64,000 bases of DNA, from assembly GCF_017498505.1 (NCBI RefSeq), contig NZ_CP071798.1, positions 620,001-684,000 of the forward strand, read 5' to 3'. Shown here piece by piece: positions 1-8,325 of this stretch (positions are counted from its first letter, which is position 1; the number at the start of each line of letters is the position of its first letter). The notes under the pieces were generated by a model. That model worked only from the letters and a program-made list of their open reading frames with translations. It ran no database searches and was not told where the DNA came from. This DNA comes from Sporosarcina sp. Te-1 (GTDB lineage Bacteria > Bacillota > Bacilli > Bacillales_A > Planococcaceae). A program made the position numbers and the translations under genes.

Positions 1-2
1 AT

Positions 3-524
3 ATTTCGTCCGATTGGGAGAATAATCTCAAGCTAATGGCCGAACTAAGCGGCAAAGAGAAAGAAGCAGATGTGCTGTTGCATGATTATAAGCAACGAAT
101 TGAAACGATAAAGAGCTCTTTAGCGACAGATTTTGAAGGGAAGAGTGTCGTTGCCATCCGCATCCGTGGCGGTAAAATGTTTGTTTATCCCGAGGATGTC
201 TTTTTCAATCCCGTTATATATAAAGAACTTGGCTTAACGGCACCGGAAGCAATCAAAAATGCGAAAGCCCAGGAAGAAATATCCGTCGAGCAACTAGCTG
301 AATTGAATCCAGATTATATATTCATGCAAGTCCAACAGACAGGAACACAAGAGAATGAACAGGCGTATGAGCAGTTGGCAAAAAATCCGATCATTCAAAA
401 CATCCATGCATTCCAAGAGGAACATGTCTACGTGAACTTGGTCGACTCCCTGTTAGAAGGCGGAACAGTATACAGTAAAAATGAATTTATGAAGGCTTTG
501 CAAGAGACAAAGAATACAAGATGA
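3..524 (+). CDS. Iron-siderophore ABC transporter substrate-binding protein (C-terminal part, 5' end outside window)
   Basis: The reading frame is open from the left edge, so this is the C-terminal ~173 residues of a periplasmic-binding-type lipoprotein that would capture ferric siderophore outside the membrane. The segment has the fold typical of the C-terminal lobe: a long connecting helix, then a beta-alpha lobe with the conserved ELNPDYIF pattern of the family. Two FecCD permeases, an esterase and an ATPase follow on the same strand, in the order of the FeuABC/BesA set of Bacillus. A catecholate (bacillibactin-type) ligand is inferred from that order only. Confidence 0.88.
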   Translation: MSSDWENNLKLMAELSGKEKEADVLLHDYKQRIETIKSSLATDFEGKSVVAIRIRGGKMFVYPEDVFFNPVIYKELGLTAPEAIKNAKAQEEISVEQLAELNPDYIFMQVQQTGTQENEQAYEQLAKNPIIQNIHAFQEEHVYVNLVDSLLEGGTVYSKNEFMKALQETKNTR

Positions 525-540
525 ACAGGGTGTACCACGA

Positions 541-1548
541 ATGTCGATGATGCGAAAAAATCCAATCTTGTTGCTTCCAATCATCTTAGTATTGTTCATC
601 ATCACCATCATCTGTTCCATCATGTATGGGGCAACCACTTATCATCTTTCAACAGTTTGGCATGCATTGTTCCATACAGACATGACGAATATGGATCATC
701 TAATCATTCGAACCTCGCGTTTACCACGCGTCATCGGAGCATTGCTTGTTGGGCTTTTTATTGCTGTTTCAGGAGCGCTGATGCAGGGGATGACGAGAAA
801 TTATCTCGCATCTCCAAGCATCATGGGGGTTTCGGACGGTTCGGTATTCGTTATTACGATCAGCATGATCTTCATGCCGAATGGCTCCCCTTTCGCCATG
901 ATTATCTATTCGTTTATCGGATCGATTCTTGGCCTGCTGTTTGTACTTGGTGTCGCCCGCTTGATTCCAAACGGAATGTCCCCGATATCATTGGCCATTA
1001 TCGGGACAATTCTTGGCATGTTCCTGAATGGAGTTTCTCAAGCGCTTTCGACGTATTATCAAGTGTCCCAAAACATCAGCTTTTGGTATAACACCCGCTT
1101 GCACCAAATAGATCCGATCGTCATCAAATGGGCCATCCCTTTCGCGGTCATTGGGCTTCTCATCGCTTGGTTCGTCGGTAAATCGATCACCGCCGTTTCT
1201 CTAGGGGATGAAGTCGCACAAGGATTAGGAATAAATTTGCTGAAAGTAAAGTTGCTAACGATCCTGAGCGTAGCGCTCTTAACTGGTGTTTCCGTAGCAA
1301 TGGTCGGCAAGATTACATTTATCGGGCTGGTAATTCCGCATATTGCCCGTTTTTTGGTCGGTGAAGACTACAAAAGGGTCATTTTTTTTGCAGGTTTACT
1401 CGGTGCGCTGTTGTTGGCATGGGCAGACATTTTCAGCAGAGCGATCAACCCGCCATTTGAAACACCGGTCGGCGTCGTGACTGCATTAATCGGCGTTCCT
1501 TTCTTCCTCTATCTGATTAAGGTGAAGGGAGGGAACCAACATGCGTAA
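541..1548 (+). CDS. FecCD-family iron-siderophore permease (FeuB-like)
   Basis: A 335-residue polytopic membrane protein of the FecCD/BtuC type. It would form one half of the membrane channel that passes ferric siderophore to the cytoplasm. Seen directly: an N-terminal anchor (LLLPIILVLFIITIICSIMYG), the family motifs RLPRVIGALLVG and SGALMQGMTRN near residues 60-85, and IGLVIPHIARFLVG near residue 260, which contacts the ATPase. It starts 16 bp after the binding protein and overlaps the next permease by 8 bp, so translational coupling is likely. Confidence 0.93.
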   Translation: MSMMRKNPILLLPIILVLFIITIICSIMYGATTYHLSTVWHALFHTDMTNMDHLIIRTSRLPRVIGALLVGLFIAVSGALMQGMTRNYLASPSIMGVSDGSVFVITISMIFMPNGSPFAMIIYSFIGSILGLLFVLGVARLIPNGMSPISLAIIGTILGMFLNGVSQALSTYYQVSQNISFWYNTRLHQIDPIVIKWAIPFAVIGLLIAWFVGKSITAVSLGDEVAQGLGINLLKVKLLTILSVALLTGVSVAMVGKITFIGLVIPHIARFLVGEDYKRVIFFAGLLGALLLAWADIFSRAINPPFETPVGVVTALIGVPFFLYLIKVKGGNQHA

Positions 1549-2569
1549 CCGGTTTATCAAACTTATTTTACTGGGTATCGCGTGCGTCGTGCTGCTTATG
1601 TATGTCAGCTTGACATCCGGGCTGTTTGAAATGACCCAACTCGAGGTGATAAGAACCTTGTTTGGGCTGGATCACGAAGCTGACCATCGTTTGGTTATCT
1701 TTGAATTTCGCATGCCGCGAATTGTTATCGGTGCACTGGTCGGTTGTGCGTTAGGCATCGTTGGATCGGTTCTGCAAGGCGTTACGAAAAACCAATTGGC
1801 GGACCCAGGCATTTTGGGAATCCAGTCGGCTGTTGGATTAGCAGTCGTTTGCTATATGTTCTTCATTCAAGGAAATGTCGTCGGGATGAGTGGATTATCG
1901 TTGGCTGGCATGTCTGTATGGGGCTGGATTGGTGGGGTTTTAGCCGCATTCTTCCTATTTTTATTTTCCAAAAAACATGGGGAACTCGATCCAAAACGAT
2001 TGATCTTGGTCGGGATTGCATTGAATTCCGGATTTGGTGCTTTGACGCTTTTTGTTTCCTTGAAAATGAACCCAAGAGATTTTGAAATGGCGACCGTCTG
2101 GTTATCCGGAAGCATCTACAGCGCTTCATGGGAACAAGTCGTCTCCATGATTCCATGGTTTCTCCTAGTCGTGCCACTCCTATTCTGGAAAGCTTCCACG
2201 TTGAATCTTATGCAACTGGATGAGGTCTCGATTGTCGGACTCGGCTTGCGAGCGAATTTATATAGGTTGCTCCTTCTTCTTGGGGCTGTCGGGTTGATCA
2301 GTTCGAGTGTAATCGTATCCGGAAGCATCAGTTTCGTCGGTTTGATCGCTCCTCATATCGCAAGACGCTTGGTCGGCATCCATCATCAGTACATACTGCC
2401 GATGAGCGGTATCGTCGGCATGCTCTTGGTTGTGTTGGGCGACTGGATCGGACGAACGATCTTTGCACCTGCAGAGTTGGCAGTCGGTATCGTCATTTCG
2501 ATTATTGGCGTGCCCTATTTCATTTATTTATTAATGCGTTCATCGCGCTCTGTCCAACCACAACGGTAA
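1541..2569 (+). CDS. FecCD-family iron-siderophore permease (FeuC-like)
   Basis: The second 342-residue FecCD permease, forming a heterodimer with the preceding one. It has the same signatures: RMPRIVIGALVGCALGIVGSVLQGVTKN near residues 55-80 and VGLIAPHIARRLVG near residue 265. The ATG lies inside the end of the upstream gene. Separate B and C permease genes are usual for siderophore systems, whereas many cobalamin systems use one permease. Confidence 0.93.
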   Translation: MRNRFIKLILLGIACVVLLMYVSLTSGLFEMTQLEVIRTLFGLDHEADHRLVIFEFRMPRIVIGALVGCALGIVGSVLQGVTKNQLADPGILGIQSAVGLAVVCYMFFIQGNVVGMSGLSLAGMSVWGWIGGVLAAFFLFLFSKKHGELDPKRLILVGIALNSGFGALTLFVSLKMNPRDFEMATVWLSGSIYSASWEQVVSMIPWFLLVVPLLFWKASTLNLMQLDEVSIVGLGLRANLYRLLLLLGAVGLISSSVIVSGSISFVGLIAPHIARRLVGIHHQYILPMSGIVGMLLVVLGDWIGRTIFAPAELAVGIVISIIGVPYFIYLLMRSSRSVQPQR

Positions 2570-2586
2570 GAAAGGAGAAAAGATGA

Positions 2587-3345
2587 ATGGTACGAGAATT
2601 TAATCAAGGCTTCCGACATCCAACAGGGTCTACCCCCTACAAAGTAACCGTCTCAGTGCCAATGGCAGACATACCTCCGGAAGGCTTCCCAGTTCTTTAC
2701 GTGCTGGATGGGAATGCCTATGGCACAATGAGCAGGGAAATGCTTAAGTTGCAGTGGCGACGCTCCGATAAGACGCAAGTAGACGCCACGGTTATTGTCA
2801 GTATCGGGTATGAAACAACGGAAGTTTTCCCTTCCACGCGAGTACTTGATTTTACGCCACCTGCATCCGCTGTGTCCCTACCTCCCAAACCGGACGGCAC
2901 GCCATGGCCGGCTCATGGAGGGGCGGAGGAATTTCTGCATTTTATTGAAAAAGAAGTACTGCCTTTTGTGTTCAAGTCAGCTTCGATTAATGCCGATCGG
3001 CAAACTCTATTCGGTCATTCGCTAGGTGGATTGTTTGTACTCTATACGTTATTTAACCGTCCTGACTTGTTTCAAAATTATATTAGCTGCAGTCCTTCGA
3101 TTTGGTGGAATGAATGCCAGATTTTAAAGGAGGAGCAGAGGAAGTGTCTTCCAGACGGCAAAAACCTATTCATTGCCGCTGAAAAAGGGGATAAACAGAA
3201 CATGTATGACAATGCCTTGCACCTCTATGAAAGATTGAGAACCGATTCCCCCTCTATCATGTTCCGTTCGCCGGAAGGGGAGAATCATATGTCCATCGTG
3301 CCCGCCATCTTAAGTGAAGCGATCCGCTTTTTTCATGGCAAATGA
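2587..3345 (+). CDS. Alpha/beta-hydrolase esterase, probable ferri-siderophore esterase (BesA-like)
   Basis: A 252-residue serine esterase of the putative-esterase (esterase D/IroE/BesA) family, with no signal peptide. The nucleophile elbow is GHSLGG with Ser145, and His234 in GENHMS is the likely catalytic histidine. It sits between the permeases and the ATPase of an iron-siderophore transporter, preceded by an AAGGAG ribosome binding site. Known BesA-type enzymes open the trilactone of ferric bacillibactin or enterobactin after uptake so that iron is released. The same role here is inferred from family and context; other ester-type siderophores are possible. Confidence 0.85.
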   Translation: MVREFNQGFRHPTGSTPYKVTVSVPMADIPPEGFPVLYVLDGNAYGTMSREMLKLQWRRSDKTQVDATVIVSIGYETTEVFPSTRVLDFTPPASAVSLPPKPDGTPWPAHGGAEEFLHFIEKEVLPFVFKSASINADRQTLFGHSLGGLFVLYTLFNRPDLFQNYISCSPSIWWNECQILKEEQRKCLPDGKNLFIAAEKGDKQNMYDNALHLYERLRTDSPSIMFRSPEGENHMSIVPAILSEAIRFFHGK

Positions 3346-3360
3346 GGAGGAGGCAAAAAC

Positions 3361-4185
3361 ATGATACAGGTCGATAACATACAAGTAGGCTACGGTGATA
3401 AGCTGATACTTGAAGATTTAAGTGTAACGATTCCTGCCGGCCAGATCACTACAATCATCGGACCGAACGGCTGTGGGAAATCTACCTTGCTGAAAGCCAT
3501 TGCGCGCGTCTTGCAAGTACACAGCGGTGCGGTTTATCTTGATGGGAAAGCAATCCATCAAACAGCCTCCAAAGAGATAGCAAAAAAACTGGCCATTTTA
3601 CCGCAAACCGCTGATGCACCGGCAGGCTTGACGGTTAGGGAATTAATTATGTACGGTCGATTCCCACATCAATCCTTCTTTGGAAAGACATCTTCCCAGG
3701 ATCAGAAGATGGTGGACTGGGCGCTGGAAGCTACTAACTTGCAGCCGTTTGCCGGTCGGCCAATCGAAGCGCTGTCGGGCGGGCAAAGGCAACGGGTGTG
3801 GATCGCCATGGCGCTGGCGCAAGATACGGATATATTAGTTTTGGATGAACCGACCACCTATTTAGATATGGCCCATCAGCTTGATGTGTTGGAGCTGTTA
3901 AAGCAATTGAATGCCGCGAAACAGAAAACAATTGTGATGGTTCTGCATGACGTCAACCACGCATCCCGCTTCTCTCACTACTTGATCGCCATGCGGGATG
4001 GGAACATTATCACCGAAGGCAAAGCGTCCGAAGTGATGACGGCCGGGCATTTACGCGAGATATTTGATATTCAGCCCTTTTTCACACAATGTCCAATAAG
4101 CGGAAATCCTATCTGCTTAAGTTACGAGAAATGCCCGAGAAGAAGCGAAGGGACAAATGATTCTATTTATTGCAAAAAGTGTTGA
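3361..4185 (+). CDS. Iron-siderophore ABC transporter ATP-binding protein (YusV/FecE-like)
   Basis: A 274-residue ATPase that would power the two FecCD permeases. Walker A is GPNGCGKST (34-42), the signature is LSGGQ (138-142), Walker B is ILVLDEP (158-164) and the switch histidine is in LHDVNH (196). The C-terminal tail has the CPISGNPICLSY segment common to siderophore ATPases. A GGAGGAGG ribosome binding site precedes the ATG 15 bp after the esterase. This is the last gene of the operon; a hairpin terminator follows within 10 bp. Confidence 0.94.
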   Translation: MIQVDNIQVGYGDKLILEDLSVTIPAGQITTIIGPNGCGKSTLLKAIARVLQVHSGAVYLDGKAIHQTASKEIAKKLAILPQTADAPAGLTVRELIMYGRFPHQSFFGKTSSQDQKMVDWALEATNLQPFAGRPIEALSGGQRQRVWIAMALAQDTDILVLDEPTTYLDMAHQLDVLELLKQLNAAKQKTIVMVLHDVNHASRFSHYLIAMRDGNIITEGKASEVMTAGHLREIFDIQPFFTQCPISGNPICLSYEKCPRRSEGTNDSIYCKKC

Positions 4186-4191
4186 GCATTT

Positions 4192-4230
4192 ACACCTCTT
4201 TGGATAAGATTGTCTGAAGAGGTGTTTTTG
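4192..4230 (+). terminator. Rho-independent terminator of the iron uptake operon
   Basis: A 9-bp perfect stem (ACACCTCTT at 4192-4200 pairing with AAGAGGTGT at 4217-4225) is followed by five T. It starts 7 bp after the ATPase stop codon. Confidence 0.88.
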
Positions 4231-4495
4231 GGTTGAAATTGTAAGTGTAATTTCTGGGGACGGTCGCATGAAACGTGAGGAATGCATCAATATACTAGTT
4301 TGCCCCTTGATATGGTATTTACTGAAAGCCAATCAGAAAGGTGGTTGGCATGTAGAGAATAATGGTCCTTTCGTTTTTAAAAACGCCTAAATTAAGGAGT
4401 ATATTCGATTCTTTTCATGTAAACCCATGGGTATGGTATGGTATGTAATAGAAATAAACAAAACAAATGACAAATGTATTTTAGGAGGAAAGAAC
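4231..4495. other. Intergenic stretch without a recognised gene
   Basis: Between the iron operon terminator and the Lgt-like gene I see no convincing coding sequence or structured RNA. The Lgt promoter should lie here, but no clear -35/-10 pair stands out. A possible short remnant frame around 4255-4355 has no start signal. Confidence 0.4.
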
Positions 4496-5266
4496 TTGCA
4501 AAATAAGCTTCTAACAATCGGACCAGTAACCCTATACGGATATGGTTTAATGATTGCGATTGGTATTTTCTTTGCATACCGTCTTCTTGAATATCGAGCA
4601 AGGAAACATCAGTTTGACGTAAAACATATTTCCTCATTGACCTTGTGGGGCCTTCTCGGTGGATTTATCGGAGCGAAACTGTTATATTGGATCACTCAAT
4701 TTCCAAATATTATTAGTAATCCACGTATTCTTCTGAATATCGGAGAAGGATATGTCGTCTATGGTGGAATCATTGGAGGGATTTTGGCTGGCTTATTATA
4801 TTGCAAGATCCAACATCTTCCTTTCTTGAAGCATCTGGACCTATTTGCTCCATCCATTGCGTTAGCACAAGGGTTCGGGAGAATCGGCTGTCTGCTTGCA
4901 GGCTGCTGTTATGGCGCAGAAACAAACAGCTGGTTTGGGATTACCTTTCATCACTCCGATATTGCGCCGAATGGTGTTGCCTTAGTACCTACTCAAATTA
5001 TGGAGAGTGTGTTTAGCTTTGGTGTCTGTATCCTGTTGCTTCTTGTGGCAAAGAGAACAAAAAAAGTCGGGCTTGTGGCCTGTGCCTATCTGATTCTCTA
5101 TAGTGCTGGAAGATTCATTATTGAGTTTTTCAGAGGGGATATTATTCGCGGGGAAGTGGGGATCTTGTCGACCTCACAATTTATCGCACTTCTTATTGTC
5201 CTAATAGCCAGTCTCATCCTTATCTTGCAAAAATACCAAAATCAATGGATGGGTAAAAATGCATGA
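4496..5266 (+). CDS. Prolipoprotein diacylglyceryl transferase family protein (divergent Lgt paralogue)
   Basis: A 256-residue polytopic membrane protein of the Lgt family, the enzyme that moves diacylglycerol from phosphatidylglycerol to the lipobox cysteine of prolipoproteins. I chose TTG at 4496, seven bases after AGGAGG (4483-4488). The upstream ATG at 4427 has no such site and adds a non-family tail. The signature loop reads GRIGCLLAGCCYG where canonical Lgt has a GRxGNFxNxExxG pattern, and the second arginine motif reads GRFIIEFFRGD. The cysteine-rich variant marks a paralogous subgroup, so the substrate may differ from the housekeeping enzyme. Confidence 0.85.
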   Translation: MQNKLLTIGPVTLYGYGLMIAIGIFFAYRLLEYRARKHQFDVKHISSLTLWGLLGGFIGAKLLYWITQFPNIISNPRILLNIGEGYVVYGGIIGGILAGLLYCKIQHLPFLKHLDLFAPSIALAQGFGRIGCLLAGCCYGAETNSWFGITFHHSDIAPNGVALVPTQIMESVFSFGVCILLLLVAKRTKKVGLVACAYLILYSAGRFIIEFFRGDIIRGEVGILSTSQFIALLIVLIASLILILQKYQNQWMGKNA

Positions 5267-5286
5267 AGAGTCTTCCTGAAAAATAT

Positions 5287-5318
5287 GCTTCTTATCTGTA
5301 GTGGATAAGAGGCTTTTT
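5287..5318 (+). terminator. Terminator after the Lgt-like gene
   Basis: GCTTCTTATC (5287-5296) pairs with GATAAGAGGC (5304-5313) with one G-T pair, and TTTTT follows. Confidence 0.8.
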
Positions 5319-5469
5319 AATTGGAAACTTATTTTATCTTAGAAAAAACGTATGTTGAGTTGTACTTCATTGGCCTATATTTGAATGACAAAGAAGTAAA
5401 ACAGGTGTGGGTGTGAAATTAGGGAGGGGTGAGCAGTAGAGATGGAGGAATTATATCGCTTGCATACGA

Positions 5470-5497
5470 GGGAAACCAGATGAGCGTCAGGTTTCCC
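5470..5497 (-). terminator. Hairpin at the end of the small membrane protein gene (possible terminator)
   Basis: GGGAAACC and GGTTTCCC form an 8-bp perfect stem with a 12-nt loop directly at the stop codon of the minus-strand gene. A T-run is lacking, so termination strength is uncertain. Confidence 0.45.
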
Positions 5498-5781
5498 TAT
5501 TTGGCCGGCAATTCTTTGTCGCGAGACCGCTTCGTTCTGTTGTGTGCAAAACGGAACAAGCCGAAAAGAAGCGCGACACCTAGAAAACTAAACAAGAAGA
5601 ATGTGGGAGTTGCCGTTGTTCCAAAGGCCACTTGATTTTCTATACCTTCAACATGGTTCCAACTGCTTTCCATGTGGGGGGTATATTGTTTTGTCTGGAG
5701 CCACCCAAACAGCATGATGCCGATAAAGTAGATAGCATGGATTGCTAAAGCAACAACAATGGATTCAAAAATGATTCTCAT
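5497..5781 (-). CDS. Small two-helix membrane protein, unknown function
   Basis: A 94-residue protein starting MRIIFESIVVAL. The ATG at 5781 follows GGAGGGG by 7 bases, which favours it over the upstream in-frame ATG at 5835. Two hydrophobic segments are visible, at about residues 5-27 and 57-75, with a basic C-terminus (RFAHNRTKRSRDKE). I do not recognise the family. It stands alone between the Lgt-like gene and a poor region. Confidence 0.6.
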   Translation of the reverse strand: MRIIFESIVVALAIHAIYFIGIMLFGWLQTKQYTPHMESSWNHVEGIENQVAFGTTATPTFFLFSFLGVALLFGLFRFAHNRTKRSRDKELPAK

Positions 5782-6199
5782 TTTCGACCCCTCCATTTCT
5801 GTAGTCCTTAATGCGGGGAGCGTGCGTGTTTGCAAAATGAAATTCGTTTTGGATAATTATAGCCTATCATGTTCCGGCAAAGGGGTCTATCAATGTATCA
5901 GTCAAAGACTCTAGATTTATTTTGAAAAGGTGTAGCTAGTGCTTAGTTTTTGATGAATGTCGGTTCTCTTCATGAAAAATAAGTTGCTCTATGGTAATGC
6001 CTGCACTCACTCTGTAATGGAAATTACTTCGTACAAGAAAAACACTAGTAACAAACAATCTCTAGATTGGGAACCATTACTCCCTATGACGTAAAAAAGG
6101 AGTTTATGTCGTGAATGGCGAAGCTAGCTGAGATCTCAAAAGTGATGAGGACTACATAATAATCTGCTTCAATGAACCATTTCACTATCGAGAGAAGGG
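5782..6199. other. Intergenic stretch, little content seen
   Basis: About 420 bases between two small membrane protein genes. It holds the upstream region of the minus-strand gene, but I find no clear gene, RNA or repeat. Confidence 0.4.
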
Positions 6200-6403
6200 G
6201 TGGAGGATGTGTTTTCGGAATTTTATGGTGATTTCTATTTGTCGCTGCTTCAATTCTTGTTTTGGTGGTTGCTTTTACTAGGTTTTCATCGCGTGATCCA
6301 TCGCTTTCCAGGAAGGAACAGTTTATGTAGAGACATGGTTGTAACATGTATTCAAACGTTTGTGATTTTTCTTTTGCTGCCCATCGTTTATTATATAATT
6401 TGA
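6200..6403 (+). CDS. Possible small two-helix membrane protein
   Basis: A 67-residue frame with a GTG start after AGAAGGGG. Two strongly hydrophobic stretches (LSLLQFLFWWLLLLGF and TFVIFLLLPIVYYII) are separated by a basic loop containing HRVIHRFPGR. The composition fits a real membrane peptide better than a random frame. There is no family match I can name, and the alternative GTG at 6209 is equally possible. Confidence 0.45.
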   Translation: MEDVFSEFYGDFYLSLLQFLFWWLLLLGFHRVIHRFPGRNSLCRDMVVTCIQTFVIFLLLPIVYYII

Positions 6404-6488
6404 CATATAGTTTGGTGGGGTTTCGCTATAAATTGTTCGGTATAATTCGCCAATTCCATTGGATGATACGAGGAGAGGAGTAGAACGA

Positions 6489-7103
6489 ATGGAACCGATC
6501 ATACATGGTATTTTGCTCGCTTTTGGTCTTATCTTGCCACTGGGCGTTCAAAATATATTCGTCTTTACTCAAGGGGTGACACAGTCAAATTTTATCAAAG
6601 CATTGCCGGCGGCGATCACTGCAGCGATTTGCGATACTCTATTAATTGTTCTAGCGATTTTAGGTTTGTCTTTGATAGTCCTGCAGTTCGACTGGCTACG
6701 AATCATTTTGGTTGTCGCAGGCATCCTCTTCCTTGTGTACATGGGAAAAGTAATTTGGACATCTCCTGCTGCAAATAATAAAGAAACTGTAGCATTGAGT
6801 ATGAAAAAGCAAATTTTGTTTGCGCTCTCTGTCTCCCTGCTAAACCCACACGCTTTATTGGATACAATCGGCGTTATTGGGACAAGTGCAGTAAAATATA
6901 GCAGGCAGGATCAATTGCTTTTCACTTACGCCTGCATTGTTGTCTCCTGGTTTTGGTTTTTCGGTTTAGCTACGTTCGGCGCGGTATTGAAGAAAGTTAC
7001 TATTCCGCAAGGCGTATTTTTGCTTTTTAACAAAAGTTCCGCGGTTTTCATCTGGGGAACTGCGATCTATTTGCTGATTGGCTTATGGCAAGGGGCATAT
7101 TAA
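6489..7103 (+). CDS. LysE/ArgO-family amino acid exporter
   Basis: A 204-residue membrane protein of the LysE superfamily, which exports basic or other amino acids by exchange with protons or ions. The start ATG at 6489 follows GAGGAGAGGAG; the upstream TTG at 6459 lacks a ribosome site. Visible features are the N-terminal LAFGLILPLGVQNIFVFTQG segment (LysE proteins have PGPNN or GxQN here), about six membrane segments, and SLLNPHALLDTIGVIG near residue 120. The exact substrate cannot be told. csaA follows closely and may be co-transcribed. Confidence 0.87.
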   Translation: MEPIIHGILLAFGLILPLGVQNIFVFTQGVTQSNFIKALPAAITAAICDTLLIVLAILGLSLIVLQFDWLRIILVVAGILFLVYMGKVIWTSPAANNKETVALSMKKQILFALSVSLLNPHALLDTIGVIGTSAVKYSRQDQLLFTYACIVVSWFWFFGLATFGAVLKKVTIPQGVFLLFNKSSAVFIWGTAIYLLIGLWQGAY

Positions 7104-7121
7104 GTAAAAGGGAGGATGTTT

Positions 7122-7451
7122 ATGGCGACTATAGAGGATTTTTTACGACTGGATATACGGGTCGGAACAGTGATTCATGCAGAAGCGTTTCCGGAAGCAC
7201 GAGTGCCTGCAATCAAATTAAAAATTGATTTTGGAGAGCTGGGAATGAAACAATCATCTGCGCAAATAACGAAGCGATATGAGCCTGAGGGAATAATTGG
7301 AAAGCAAGTGATTGCCGTCTTAAATTTTCCGCCCAGACGAATTGCAGGCTTCAAGTCGGAGGTGCTAGTCATTGGGGGCGTGCCGGAAGATGGAGATGTT
7401 GTCTTGCTGCAACCGGATCAGCTGGTCAAAAACGGTACTCCGATTGCGTAA
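7122..7451 (+). CDS. csaA: CsaA, tRNA-binding-domain chaperone
   Basis: A 109-residue single-domain OB-fold protein of the EMAP/Trbp111 type. The sequence shows [11 protein letters not shown] at the N-terminus, [16 protein letters not shown], the [17 protein letters not shown] core and a C-terminal [15 protein letters not shown], all typical of CsaA. In Bacillus subtilis CsaA has SecA- and preprotein-binding chaperone activity. ATG 7122 is preferred over 7116 because the GGGAGG at 7110-7115 would overlap the latter. Confidence 0.93.
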   Translation: MATIEDFLRLDIRVGTVIHAEAFPEARVPAIKLKIDFGELGMKQSSAQITKRYEPEGIIGKQVIAVLNFPPRRIAGFKSEVLVIGGVPEDGDVVLLQPDQLVKNGTPIA

Positions 7452-7471
7452 GTGGCTAAGACTGTAGACAA

Positions 7472-7503
7472 AAGGGATGGAAATCAAACGATTTCCATCC
7501 CTT
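7472..7503. terminator. Bidirectional terminator between csaA and the ECF S component
   Basis: A 14-bp perfect stem (AAGGGATGGAAATC with GATTTCCATCCCTT) has a 4-nt loop. On the minus strand it is followed by a T-run, so it mainly terminates the ECF gene. Confidence 0.88.
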
Positions 7504-7521
7504 ATCTTCAAAGCATTTAAT

Positions 7522-8127
7522 TTAAAATTTCTTACGGAAAAATGTTGTTTTTTTCAAAGCTAGACAGAGCGGTATAGCAACCAGCAAACCGACAACGCTT
7601 TGAATGATATCACCTGGAACGGATGCCAATGGTGCCACCCAGTTCCAATACATAATGCCTTGCCCGACATAGTACACCGCCAGCATCACTGGCGTGGATA
7701 CAACGGCTGCCAAGATGTTGAGTCTAACGCTATCTCCCCGGTGACCTTTCGACCAAGCGATCTTACCGACGATATAGCCTTGCAAGGCACGGGCGATAAT
7801 GGTCGTGGGCGCCCAGATGATCCAGCCGCCAAATATATCGAACAAGCCCATCCCGATAGATCCAGCCAACGCTCCCTTTTTCGGACCGAATAAAATGGCA
7901 ACGATGAATAGTGCAGCTGTCCCTAAATGGATCAAGCCGCCCTGGCCGATCGGAAGTTTGATGTTGATGAATACAGTTGACACGAGGACAAGCGTCGATA
8001 AAATGGCTGTAAGCACTAAATCAAACGTTTTTACACGTGTTTTCGTTGGGGCTTCGTGTTGTATAAGCACTACGTCGCTTGTTTTTGCATGAGTCTTCGT
8101 TGGTTTTTTGCGATGTATAATTTGCAT
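7522..8127 (-). CDS. ECF transporter S component, probably vitamin B6-related
   Basis: A 201-residue membrane protein with about five or six helices and the ECF-S pattern (TAALFIVAILFGPKKGALAGSIGMGLFDIFGGW). S components bind a vitamin and work with a shared EcfAAT energising module, not encoded here. The divergent neighbour is a pyridoxine/pyridoxal kinase. In comparative genomics S components of the PdxU/HmpT kind occur with such kinases, so B6 or a pyrimidine precursor is the likely substrate (inference). The first ~35 residues are unusual: PTKTHAKTSDVVL and PTKTRVKTFDLVL form a tandem duplication before the first helix. The start follows GAGGAAA. Confidence 0.82.
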   Translation of the reverse strand: MQIIHRKKPTKTHAKTSDVVLIQHEAPTKTRVKTFDLVLTAILSTLVLVSTVFINIKLPIGQGGLIHLGTAALFIVAILFGPKKGALAGSIGMGLFDIFGGWIIWAPTTIIARALQGYIVGKIAWSKGHRGDSVRLNILAAVVSTPVMLAVYYVGQGIMYWNWVAPLASVPGDIIQSVVGLLVAIPLCLALKKTTFFRKKF

Positions 8128-8325
8128 ATCGAATCCATTTCCTCACTTTATGGAGTTTTCTCTAATTTTACTGAATGTCTGACCGTTACAAAAGTGCCAG
8201 TTTGATGATAGTAATAGAGGTCAGATAAATGGGAGTGGAAATTGTCAGTCTATGTATTCTTGCTTTTCCCTTCTTGTGGTACGATGGAGAAAGTGCAAGT
8301 ACTGAAGAGTTAGGTGGGAAATCTA

